DNA of 5,394 bases from Cyanobacteria bacterium Co-bin13 (GTDB lineage: Bacteria > Cyanobacteriota > Cyanobacteriia > Phormidesmidales > Phormidesmidaceae). The position numbers and the translations under genes were made by a program. Below are positions 1 through 5,394 of the stretch, piece after piece. Location: positions 1 to 5,394 of the forward strand of contig JACVRP010000275.1 of NCBI GenBank assembly GCA_014534385.1, in the 5' to 3' direction. Each line of letters opens with the position of its first letter. Positions within the stretch are counted from its first letter, which is position 1. Under the pieces are notes generated by a model. That model searched no databases. It saw nothing but the letters and a program-made list of their open reading frames with translations, and had not been told where the DNA came from.

Positions 1-114
1 AACCTATTGTGCGAAGATTACCTGAGTAAGTCACTTTTTAGCGGAATCGAATGGGGAGCTAAAGTATCTTTTTTTACTGTAGTTCCTTATCGTCATTGTT
101 GGTTATCAAATTTC

Positions 115-315
115 ATGGATAAGCGAGAATTTGAAGATCGGTATCGAGAGCAGGTCAGAGTGATTTTGAACCAGCTGCAGTCAGCCATGATGGCGTCGTC
201 TCGGCTAGAAGTCTCCTTAGCTGATATTGGCCATTCTGTTCAGGCACTGACCCGTGATGTAGAAAAGTTCTTATCGGAGGAGGAACCTGGAGATTCATCT
301 GGTTCAACGCTATAG
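115..315 (+). CDS. Small conserved-looking hypothetical protein (66 aa)
   Basis: I do not recognise this protein. The reading frame is open from the window edge, but the ATG at 115 is the likely start. The stretch before it is AT-rich and translates to an unconvincing mix of Cys, Phe and Trp, while from the ATG the protein is a regular charged helix former beginning MDKREFEDRYREQ. Residues 3-54 look amphipathic, possibly a short coiled coil, followed by an acidic, Ser/Gly-rich tail (EEEPGDSSGS). There is no signal peptide, membrane segment or metal motif, so it is probably a small cytoplasmic helical protein. No clear Shine-Dalgarno precedes the ATG, and a TTG at position 7 would give a 102-residue form. 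It is the only plus-strand gene in the window and converges on the response regulator, overlapping it by six bases. Confidence 0.55.
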   Translation: MDKREFEDRYREQVRVILNQLQSAMMASSRLEVSLADIGHSVQALTRDVEKFLSEEEPGDSSGSTL

Positions 316-711
316 GGCACAAAATTTAGCAACCGACTGAACCAGTTCCTGTAGTCGAACAGGCTTGATCAGGTACGCCTGGATGCCTAAAGCCTCTGCT
401 CTTTCGCGGTCGGCATCGAAGGCGTACCCTGATACTACGACGATGGGCAAGTGCTGCCAGTCCTGATCTAGCCGAATCTGCTGAATCAGCGTAAATCCAT
501 CAACCTCGGGCAGACACAGGTCAACTACCAGGACATGGGGCTGAAATTCCTTAAGGTGCAGGAATAGATTAAGCCCCTCTGACAAAGCCAGAACCTGGTA
601 ACCGCAGTAGCGCAAATATTCCGAGAAAAATGTCCGGCTGGCGTAGTCGTCCTCCACCAGCAGGATTCGGTTTTGCGAGGGTATGGGAGAGGGAGGTTGG
701 GATTCTATCAA
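310..711 (-). CDS. Single-domain response regulator (CheY-like receiver, 133 aa)
   Basis: This is a stand-alone phosphoacceptor receiver domain. Visible signature residues are the acidic pair D21-D22 (in ILLVEDD), the phosphorylatable D64 (VVDLCLPEVDG), the switch Ser94 (VVVSG), aromatic Y113 and the K116-P117 pair, so the phosphorylation site is complete. About 14 Pro/Ser-rich residues precede the domain and no output domain follows, so it probably acts by protein-protein interaction or phosphorelay. The start is a TTG at 711. No ATG exists between the preceding stop (736-738) and the domain, and the ribosome binding site is weak. It lies 24 bases after the aminotransferase and in the same frame, so it is probably co-transcribed and perhaps translationally dependent on it. 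No histidine kinase is in the window, so its partner is unknown. The family is certain; the specific role is not. Confidence 0.9.
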   Translation of the reverse strand: MIESQPPSPIPSQNRILLVEDDYASRTFFSEYLRYCGYQVLALSEGLNLFLHLKEFQPHVLVVDLCLPEVDGFTLIQQIRLDQDWQHLPIVVVSGYAFDADRERAEALGIQAYLIKPVRLQELVQSVAKFCAL

Positions 712-735
712 GGCTAGGTTCCGGGGAAGGGCATA

Positions 736-1914
736 TTATCCCTTAGGATTCAGGAATTGGGCAACTTTTTCAATCGCAGCTGCTAACACCTCAGGCGGGT
801 GAACCAGGGCAATGCGGACGTAGCCCTCTCCGGCCTTACCAAACCCTCGACCGGGAGCCATTGCCACGCCCGTTGCCTGCACCAGGCGGGTGCAGAAATC
901 AATCGAGTCTTGGGCCCAAGGTTCGGGTAGTTTTGCCCAAATATACATCGTGGCTTCGGGAATATTCACGTTCCTCCAGCCAATTTTCTGCATTGCCTGA
1001 GCACAGGCGTCGCGGCGTTGACGGAAGGTGTTGACGGTCTGCTGCACGCAGTCTTGGGGGCCGTTGAGGGCTGCGATCGCACCCCGCTGGATGCCCCGAT
1101 ACTGGTTGAAGTCTACGTTGGCCTTGACCTGCCGCAATGCCTTGATGATGCTCGGGTTGCCGATGGCGTAACCGATGCGAAATCCTCCCATGTTGTAGGA
1201 TTTGGACATCGAGAAGAACTCAATTGAAACCGTCTTATCTGGGTCGGCCTGGAGCACTGAGACAGCAGGCTTGCCGGTGAAGGTGACATCAGCGTAGGGA
1301 AAATCGTGGGCCAGCACCAGGTCGTGCTTTTGGCAAAAGGCCACGGCTTCTTGCCAGAAGCTTAGCGGCGCTGAGGCAGTAGTAGGGTTGTGCGGGTAGC
1401 TCAAGACCATCAGTCGAGACTGCTCCAGCACCGCCGATGGGATCTCGTCAAAGCGGGGCAAAAAGCCGTCTTCTGCCCGCAGGGGCATCGGGTAAATCTG
1501 ACCGCTGGCCAGGTATACGCCGCCAGCATGGGAGGGGTAGCCTGGGTCCATCAGCAGGGCAAAGTCGCCTGGGTTGAGCAGGGCCAGGGGCAGGTGGGCC
1601 GTTCCTTCCTGCGACCCAACCAGCAGCAGCACTTCCGTTTCAGGATCGACAGCTACGCCGAATTTGCGGGTGTACCAGTCAGCGGCAGCCTGCCGAAAGG
1701 CCTGAGTGCCGGAAAAGAGGCAGTAGCCGTGGCTTTGAGGGTCGGGCAGGGCAGTTGCGATCGCATCTAGTACGTGCTGAGGAGTTGGCAGATCAGAGGA
1801 TCCTAGAGAGAGGTCAATGACCTGCTGACCATTTGCGATCGCCTGCGTCTTGGCCCGATCCATATCGGCGAAAACATTGGCTTGAAGCGGCTCCATCCGT
1901 TTAGCAATCTGCAT
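736..1914 (-). CDS. PLP-dependent class I/II aminotransferase (AspC/DapL-like, 392 aa)
   Basis: A fold-type I aminotransferase using pyridoxal phosphate. Counting from the ATG at 1914, the PLP-binding lysine is K238 in SMSKSYNMGG. The phosphate-binding turn is GSQEG (100-104), N176 lies in SYPHNP, D204 and Y207 in HDFPYAD, R246 follows in GGFRIG, and the carboxylate-binding arginine is R367 in YVRIAL. The whole catalytic set is present and the length is normal. The frame is open up to an ATG at 1986, but the ATG at 1914 is preferred because a GAGAGG ribosome binding site sits 7 bases upstream and the family-like N-terminus (MQIAKRMEPL) begins there. Such cyanobacterial proteins are often labelled LL-diaminopimelate or aspartate aminotransferase. 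I cannot tell the substrate from sequence, so no symbol is given. It heads a probable two-gene unit with the response regulator. Confidence 0.93.
   Translation of the reverse strand: MQIAKRMEPLQANVFADMDRAKTQAIANGQQVIDLSLGSSDLPTPQHVLDAIATALPDPQSHGYCLFSGTQAFRQAAADWYTRKFGVAVDPETEVLLLVGSQEGTAHLPLALLNPGDFALLMDPGYPSHAGGVYLASGQIYPMPLRAEDGFLPRFDEIPSAVLEQSRLMVLSYPHNPTTASAPLSFWQEAVAFCQKHDLVLAHDFPYADVTFTGKPAVSVLQADPDKTVSIEFFSMSKSYNMGGFRIGYAIGNPSIIKALRQVKANVDFNQYRGIQRGAIAALNGPQDCVQQTVNTFRQRRDACAQAMQKIGWRNVNIPEATMYIWAKLPEPWAQDSIDFCTRLVQATGVAMAPGRGFGKAGEGYVRIALVHPPEVLAAAIEKVAQFLNPKG
1073..1080. repeat. HIP1 octamer GCGATCGC
   Basis: A perfect copy of the cyanobacterial highly iterated palindrome, inside the aminotransferase gene. 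It is an abundant lineage marker rather than a gene-specific element. Confidence 0.85.
1757..1764. repeat. HIP1 octamer GCGATCGC
   Basis: A perfect palindrome copy in the N-terminal part of the aminotransferase gene, one of three in that gene. Confidence 0.85.
1835..1842. repeat. HIP1 octamer GCGATCGC
   Basis: A perfect copy 70 bases from the previous one, near the 5' end of the aminotransferase gene. Confidence 0.85.
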
Positions 1915-1921
1915 AGCCCAA

Positions 1922-1927
1922 CCTCTC
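1922..1927 (-). promoter_or_regulatory. Ribosome binding site of the aminotransferase
   Basis: On the minus strand GAGAGG lies 7 bases before the ATG at 1914. It decides between this start and the in-frame ATG at 1986, which has no comparable site upstream. Confidence 0.6.
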
Positions 1928-1942
1928 AACGTACCTGATTCT

Positions 1943-1969
1943 CTTATAGCAAGTGCAGCGATCTCTAAA
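1943..1969 (-). promoter_or_regulatory. Candidate sigma70-type promoter of the aminotransferase unit
   Basis: Reading the minus strand, TTTAGA (1964-1969) and TATAAG (1943-1948) are separated by 15 bases. The -10 is good; the -35 and the short spacing are mediocre. Transcription would begin near 1936, leaving a leader of about 20 bases before the ATG at 1914. That fits the shorter protein and would exclude the ATG at 1986. This is inference from pattern only. Confidence 0.35.
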
Positions 1970-2137
1970 CGCGTTACTGAGTGCATTATTTGCAGAGATA
2001 TTCTGCACGCTCGCCTCCCGCCCTTCTGGCAAAATGCCCTATAGCCGCGTCCAGTGCAGGCTCCTCTGCCTCTGATGTGCCCCTACTGGGCAACCTGATC
2101 GGTACAGCCGCCGCTTCTAAGGCTGTCTACATTTCTA
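1970..2137. other. Intergenic spacer between vipp1 and the aminotransferase
   Basis: The full gap between the aminotransferase start and the vipp1 stop is about 300 bases and also holds the candidate promoter and the vipp1 terminator. In this part I see no credible gene. A plus-strand frame of about 70 codons starting at 1981 has a biased, unstructured translation and no ribosome binding site. A weak inverted repeat, ACAGCC (2104-2109) with GGCTGT (2121-2126), has an 11-base loop and no T-run. Confidence 0.5.
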
Positions 2138-2168
2138 TAAAAATCCCCAGGTTCATGGACCTGGGGAT
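2138..2168 (-). terminator. Rho-independent terminator of vipp1
   Basis: On the minus strand a perfect 10-bp stem, ATCCCCAGGT with ACCTGGGGAT, encloses a 6-base loop (2153-2158) and runs directly into five T residues (2143-2139; the first also closes the stem). It begins 42 bases after the vipp1 stop codon. The strong GC stem followed by the T-run in this orientation makes it a confident intrinsic terminator. It should insulate vipp1 from the aminotransferase promoter downstream. Confidence 0.85.
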
Positions 2169-2210
2169 GCCTAAAGTCTGTTGGGCAAAGATTTGAGAAA
2201 CTTGATTGCC

Positions 2211-2984
2211 CTACAGCTGATCTAGCTGAGACTTTAGCTCCTCTAATTCCTTGTCTACGGCTTCATTTTGCTGAGGGGCCGCGACCGATTCTTCACCGGC
2301 AGGCAGCGAGGCCTGACCGACAGAACCGCCTGCCAACTGGGCCTTCATGGCCTCTAGCTCAAGATCAACGTCGCCACCGGCTTCTAGTGCAGCAAACTGG
2401 CTTTCTAAATCGGCTCCGGCCAGTTCTGCTGCCGCCTGCGACTGGGCCTCAATCTGCAGAACCTTTTCTTCCATGCGCTCAAAGGCCCCGATTGCACTTG
2501 TGGTGCTCATGCGGCCCATCGTGTTTTGCAGCTGCTCGTTGGCTTTGGCAGCGCTGGCGCGGGCCTTGAGCATGTCTTTCTTGGTCTTGGCCTCGGAGAT
2601 CTTGCTCTCTAAGGCAATCAGGTTGCGCTTGAGCTGATCGACTGTACCCGCCTGCTGATCTAGCTGACCTTTTAATGCGGCAGCTGTCTCAGACTGAGTT
2701 TTCCGCCGCACCAGCGCTTCTCTTGCTAGGGTCTCATCGCCCTTTTGCAGCGCCAGTTGAGCCCGCTGCTGCCAGCTGTTGGCCTCTGTTTGCGCGCGCT
2801 CATACTGCTGCTGTACCCGCTTTTGGCTGGCAATAGCGTTGGCAACCGCCTGGCGCATCTGCACCAGGTCTTCCTGCATGTCAATAATGGCCTGCTCCAG
2901 AATTTTCTCTGGATCTTCGGCTGAACTTACCGCTGCGTTCAGGTTGGCCCGAACCACTCGACTAACTCGATCAAATAACCCCAT
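2211..2984 (-). CDS. vipp1: Vipp1/IM30, PspA-family membrane-remodelling protein (257 aa)
   Basis: An ESCRT-III-like PspA/IM30 protein that, in cyanobacteria and plastids, assembles into rings and rods on membranes and supports thylakoid biogenesis and membrane repair. The N-terminus MGLFDRVSRVVRANLNAAV is the amphipathic membrane-binding helix. It is followed by the family motif AEDPEKILEQ (22-31) and a long helical hairpin rich in Gln, Ala and charged residues to about residue 150. FERMEEKV (168-175) and a further helical segment come next. A flexible Gly/Ser/Pro linker (about 218-241) leads to a final charged helix (242-257). That C-terminal extension separates Vipp1 from plain PspA, so Vipp1 is preferred, although paralogues are hard to split by eye. 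The ATG at 2984 has an AAGGAA ribosome binding site. No psp regulators are nearby; the gene appears monocistronic, with its own terminator. Confidence 0.93.
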   Translation of the reverse strand: MGLFDRVSRVVRANLNAAVSSAEDPEKILEQAIIDMQEDLVQMRQAVANAIASQKRVQQQYERAQTEANSWQQRAQLALQKGDETLAREALVRRKTQSETAAALKGQLDQQAGTVDQLKRNLIALESKISEAKTKKDMLKARASAAKANEQLQNTMGRMSTTSAIGAFERMEEKVLQIEAQSQAAAELAGADLESQFAALEAGGDVDLELEAMKAQLAGGSVGQASLPAGEESVAAPQQNEAVDKELEELKSQLDQL

Positions 2985-2990
2985 GACCGT

Positions 2991-2996
2991 TTCCTT
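2991..2996 (-). promoter_or_regulatory. Ribosome binding site of vipp1
   Basis: AAGGAA on the minus strand lies 6 bases before the ATG at 2984, a strong Shine-Dalgarno that fixes the start. Confidence 0.65.
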
Positions 2997-3007
2997 ACAA
3001 CCGTGGT

Positions 3008-3013
3008 CTTATA
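3008..3013 (-). promoter_or_regulatory. Candidate -10 element of vipp1
   Basis: TATAAG on the minus strand, the same hexamer as in the candidate aminotransferase promoter, lies 23 bases before the vipp1 ATG. No good -35 is visible at 16-18 bases upstream, so the call is tentative. The spacer of about 230 bases before the upstream gene makes an independent vipp1 promoter likely somewhere here. Confidence 0.25.
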
Positions 3014-3217
3014 CAGCTAGGGTACTCACTGAGGTTGCGGTCTGTAACCCAGACCCCAGATGGCAAGAGCAAGACCCTGCCTGCCCTAGTCTTAACACAC
3101 CTAGACGTGCCCACTGGATACGCTTAGCACTAATTTCAGCAAGACTTGCCCAGTTTACTGAAACTAACCCCTTCAACAGGAACAATTGTAGGCCGCAGGC
3201 AGGAGGGCAAGAGACTC

Positions 3218-4078
3218 CTAAGGGTTGCAGTAGTTGCACTGAGCCGGGTCTGCTTTCTCCTGACGATGGGGGAACAAGACCCTTTGCTGGAAGCTGCATT
3301 TCTTGCAGGCATAGCGGGTGGCTAAGGTTAAATGGGTCGGAGATCCGCACCAGGCACAGGGCAGTCCGGTTTCCTGCTCCACTGCGTCTAGCCCGGGGCA
3401 GCCACAGTGGGGGCAACAGCTGCGAATCTTTTGAATCAAATTTTCTGTGGCTTGAGCAATAACTTTCATGCGGGTGGGATTGTGCATCGCCCGCATGTCT
3501 GTTTCTAGATGAGCCTGACCAAACTGATCTAACATCTGGATGACTGCTGCAGTGAGGTCAGCTGCTGCGGTGATACCTTTGAGGATGTCGGCTGGGGCTG
3601 CCGCTGGCGCTGCCATGACCACTAGCCCGTGGGCCGGAAAGCCTACCTGCTGAGCAAAGGTGTGAGCCTCCTCTAAACGGGTCACCTGGATATGGCTGAA
3701 ATTTGTCTCTGTTGAGAGGGCTTCACCCACAATCTCTAAATCATGGGCACGATCGATCAAAACGACCAACTCCCGGCTGTAGGGCAGAAAGGGAATCGCA
3801 GGATGCATGCCGAAGCTGCCCTCGCTGGCAAGGGCCAGATCTGCGCCGGTGAGCTGTAGCGCGGCTTCGGCTTTAAGCCGGGCCGCACTGAGCTGATTGC
3901 CCGGACGTTTGATGTCGCGGGTGAAGGTGCCAAACTGATCGGTGTCTATCGTGGGAACAACCACCTGCACTCCCAATTCCTGCAGCAGCGGCGCAATGAC
4001 CTGCTCTTTGCGGTGCTGGGTGGCCAATACCGCCGTTCTGCCGTGGAATAGGGAGTCACATTGCTGCTCACTCATCAT
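3218..4078 (-). CDS. DUF6671-like protein with C-terminal double zinc ribbon (286 aa)
   Basis: A protein of unknown function that I match by pattern to the DUF6671 family common in cyanobacteria. Counting from the ATG at 4078, an alpha/beta domain spans residues 1 to about 190 and carries SEGSFGMHP (85-93). The motif DMRAMHNPTRM (194-204) follows. The C-terminus has four Cys-x-x-Cys pairs (C222/C225, C241/C244, C258/C261, C281/C284), consistent with two zinc ribbons. There is no signal peptide or membrane segment. A TTG at 4084 and a second ATG at 4075 are alternative starts. The start lies inside the 3' end of nrtD with an 11-base overlap, so translation is probably coupled to it. This suggests a role connected with nitrate uptake or nitrogen status, but that is inference. 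The domain layout is seen directly; no reaction is known to me. Confidence 0.8.
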   Translation of the reverse strand: MMSEQQCDSLFHGRTAVLATQHRKEQVIAPLLQELGVQVVVPTIDTDQFGTFTRDIKRPGNQLSAARLKAEAALQLTGADLALASEGSFGMHPAIPFLPYSRELVVLIDRAHDLEIVGEALSTETNFSHIQVTRLEEAHTFAQQVGFPAHGLVVMAAPAAAPADILKGITAAADLTAAVIQMLDQFGQAHLETDMRAMHNPTRMKVIAQATENLIQKIRSCCPHCGCPGLDAVEQETGLPCAWCGSPTHLTLATRYACKKCSFQQRVLFPHRQEKADPAQCNYCNP

Positions 4079-4901
4079 GGGCAAAGCGGTTGTAGAGGTA
4101 GTCGAGGATGTAGTTCCGCAGCTTATAGAATTCGGGATCTTCCATAATGCGATCGCGATCGCGAGGACGTGGAAAGGGAATTTCTAACACTTCGCCAATC
4201 GTAGCAGCAGGACCATTGGTCATAAGCACCAGGCGATCGGCTAGAAAAAGCGCCTCATCAATGTCGTGGGTAATCATCAGAACCGTGCAGCGGTGATCGT
4301 TCCAGATCTTAAGCAGCTCAACCTGCAGTTCTTCCTTGGTGATTGCATCGAGTGCGCCAAAGGGCTCGTCGAGAATCAGAACCTCCGGCCGAATGGCGAG
4401 GGCACGGGCAATGGAGACCCGCTGGCGCATGCCGCCCGAGAGCTGTCCGGGCTGTTTGTGTGCAGCGTCTGCCAGCCCTACCATTGTCAGGTGTTCGCGG
4501 ACAATCTGCTTTTTCTCCGCCTCAGACTTGCGGGGATGCACAGAATCTACCGCTAGATAAATGTTCTCATAGGCGGTAAGCCAGGGCAGTAGGGCATAGC
4601 CCTGAAACACCACCATGCGATCGGGTCCCGGTTCTGTAATGCGTTTGCCGTTTAGCGTGACCAGTCCATCACTTGGCTGGGAGAACCCTGCGACCATGTT
4701 GAGCAGCGTCGTTTTGCCACAGCCAGAATGGCCAACGACGCAAATAAATTCACCGGCTTTGATCTGGAGGTTGACATCTTTTAAGACAACGTAGTCTCCT
4801 TTGGGAGTGGGATAAACCTTGGAGACCTGTTGAATGTCTAGAAAAGAGCCTTGATGCGAGAGTGAGATCTGCCGTTGGGATTGGGTCGTTAGGGTTTTCA
4901 T
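4068..4901 (-). CDS. nrtD: Nitrate/nitrite ABC transporter ATP-binding protein NrtD (277 aa)
   Basis: The ATPase subunit of the NrtABCD nitrate/nitrite importer, acting on the inner face of the cytoplasmic membrane together with NrtC. All nucleotide-binding motifs are intact: Walker A GHSGCGKT (57-64), Q-loop Q100, signature LSGGMRQR (154-161), Walker B VLILDEP (174-180), D-loop ALD (183-185) and switch H212. SKVYPTPKG near the N-terminus and the C-terminal FPRPRDRDRIMEDPEFYKLR are typical of the NrtD/CmpD branch. The short form without a fused substrate-binding domain, following an NrtC C-terminal domain, favours NrtD. The bicarbonate homologue CmpD is the main alternative. The ATG at 4901 has no clear Shine-Dalgarno. 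A 134-base gap separates it from the nrtC fragment, and its stop overlaps the zinc-ribbon gene. Confidence 0.92.
   Translation of the reverse strand: MKTLTTQSQRQISLSHQGSFLDIQQVSKVYPTPKGDYVVLKDVNLQIKAGEFICVVGHSGCGKTTLLNMVAGFSQPSDGLVTLNGKRITEPGPDRMVVFQGYALLPWLTAYENIYLAVDSVHPRKSEAEKKQIVREHLTMVGLADAAHKQPGQLSGGMRQRVSIARALAIRPEVLILDEPFGALDAITKEELQVELLKIWNDHRCTVLMITHDIDEALFLADRLVLMTNGPAATIGEVLEIPFPRPRDRDRIMEDPEFYKLRNYILDYLYNRFAHDE
4149..4162. repeat. Two overlapping HIP1 palindromes
   Basis: Two GCGATCGC copies share a GC (4149-4156 and 4155-4162), giving a 14-base run. It lies inside nrtD and encodes the RDRDR stretch near the C-terminus. Confidence 0.85.
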
Positions 4902-4958
4902 AGTAAGCAGGGGTTAGGGGTAATGGGCAATGCCATGAACTTAGGGCTACTGGATGCT

Positions 4959-4976
4959 GTGAAAGGCAGCTTTCAC
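4959..4976 (-). other. Perfect 7-bp hairpin between nrtC and nrtD
   Basis: GTGAAAG and CTTTCAC pair perfectly around a 4-base loop. It is transcribed between the nrtC end and the nrtD start. No T-run follows on the minus strand, so it is not a standard terminator. It could stabilise or mark a processing point in the operon mRNA. Confidence 0.45.
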
Positions 4977-4982
4977 GGAGGG

Positions 4983-5010
4983 GCCGGAGCCTAGCAGGTT
5001 CAACTCCGGC
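4983..5010 (-). other. GC-rich 7-bp inverted repeat between nrtC and nrtD
   Basis: GCCGGAG (4983-4989) pairs with CTCCGGC (5004-5010) across a 14-base loop that can itself pair CCT with AGG. It begins 26 bases after the nrtC stop. Without a following T-run it is a weak terminator candidate at best. Together with the neighbouring hairpin it gives the gap a structured leader character. Confidence 0.4.
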
Positions 5011-5035
5011 AGCAGAGGGGCAGCAGTCATCTTCG

Positions 5036-5368
5036 CTACGCTGCTTTAGGCAAGGGATTGGCTAAGGCCACATCTGCCATGTAAATGTCGTGTTTAACGT
5101 CCAGACTGTTCAAGTAAGCGACCGGATCATCTGCATTGAACGTTGTGCCGTCAAACAGTCGAATAGGCCCTCGGCTATAGGTGATGTCTGACAGGCCCAA
5201 TTCTCGAGCTGCCGTGCTAAACACGCTGACCCGGCAAACCCGCTCTAAAATCTCAACCCAGTTGCGGGGAAAGGGAATATCGCGGCTTCGTGCCATCTGG
5301 GTCATCAACCTCAGATGCTGCGTGCGGCTGGGCCGATTCATGCCCTGCCCGTAGTAATGGTTGTGTGC
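5036..5368 (-). pseudogene. nrtC: C-terminal NrtA-like domain of NrtC, broken or partial
   Basis: NrtC of cyanobacterial nitrate importers is an ATPase fused to a C-terminal domain resembling the substrate-binding protein NrtA, thought to act in regulation. Here only the end of that domain is seen: YYGQGMNRPSR, MTQMAR, PFPRNWVEILERVCRVSVF, STAARELGL, LFDGTTFNADDP and YLNSLDVKHD, ending normally before a TAG at 5036. Position before nrtD supports the call. The family-like sequence begins upstream of the first ATG (5341), at HNHYYGQG, but a TAA at 5369-5371 interrupts the frame just before it. The residues after MTQMAR read SRD where I expect WGD, another possible sign of decay. Translation from 5341 would give a 101-residue fragment. 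Alternatives are a sequencing error near the window edge or a real short protein. Upstream sequence is missing. Confidence 0.6.
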
Positions 5369-5394
5369 TTACTCGCGGGGGGATGGATTATGGG

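Noticed and set aside
7..114. An upstream extension of the small plus-strand gene from a TTG at 7.
   Set aside because: The translated extension is unlike the regular helical remainder and the DNA is AT-rich like a promoter region; no ribosome binding site supports the TTG.
1390..1770. A plus-strand frame of 126 codons antisense to the aminotransferase.
   Set aside because: It lies wholly opposite conserved catalytic sequence and has no recognisable product.
3140..3185. Short inverted repeats (TTTCAG/CTGAAA and AGTTT/AAACT) between the zinc-ribbon gene and vipp1, considered as a terminator.
   Set aside because: The stems are short, AT-rich and not followed by a T-run on the minus strand.
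3009..3416. A minus-strand frame of 135 codons overlapping the end of the zinc-ribbon gene.
   Set aside because: It is an alternate frame of a gene with clear Cys-x-x-Cys pairs, and its translation is low-complexity without a ribosome binding site.
2779..3462. A long plus-strand reading frame of 227 codons opposite vipp1 and the zinc-ribbon gene.
   Set aside because: It is antisense to two well-supported genes, spans the spacer between them and its translation is rich in Cys, Arg and Ser with no domain; it is a shadow.
4920..4933. A possible NtcA site, GTA-N8-TGC, upstream of nrtD.
   Set aside because: It differs from the GTA-N8-TAC consensus and sits only about 20-30 bases before the start codon, too close for the usual activator position.

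Overview
The window looks like cyanobacterial chromosome. The evidence is five copies of the HIP1 octamer GCGATCGC (two of them overlapping), a Vipp1/IM30-type thylakoid-membrane protein, an NrtD-type nitrate transporter ATPase next to an NrtC C-terminal domain, and a zinc-ribbon protein of the DUF6671 type common in cyanobacteria. Base composition is moderately GC-rich. The genus cannot be fixed from the sequence alone. No tRNA, rRNA, CRISPR array, insertion sequence or phage gene was seen.

Layout. All recognisable genes except one lie on the minus strand. In transcription order, from the right edge leftwards: (1) the C-terminal NrtA-like domain of NrtC (5036-5368), with an in-frame stop just upstream of the conserved part, so broken or mis-sequenced; (2) a 134-base gap holding two hairpins; (3) nrtD (4068-4901), an intact nitrate/nitrite ABC transporter ATPase; (4) a DUF6671-like double zinc-ribbon protein (3218-4078) whose start overlaps the nrtD stop; (5) a spacer of about 230 bases; (6) vipp1 (2211-2984), with its own ribosome binding site and a strong intrinsic terminator (2138-2168); (7) a spacer of about 300 bases holding that terminator and a probable promoter; (8) a PLP-dependent class I/II aminotransferase (736-1914); (9) a single-domain response regulator (310-711) starting 24 bases after the aminotransferase stop. 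A small plus-strand gene of unknown function (115-315) converges on the response regulator, and the two stop codons share the palindrome CTATAG.

How the genes relate. There appear to be three minus-strand transcription units. The first is the 3' end of a nitrate-uptake operon (nrtC-nrtD plus the zinc-ribbon gene). The second is vipp1 as a single gene. The third is the aminotransferase and response regulator. The nitrate unit is the functional theme of the right half; nothing visible ties the left half to it.

I do not see a clear new multi-gene system. The points most worth a second look are the damaged nrtC end beside an intact nrtD, the translational overlap of nrtD with an uncharacterised zinc-ribbon protein, and the aminotransferase/response regulator pair that share one reading frame separated by a single stop.
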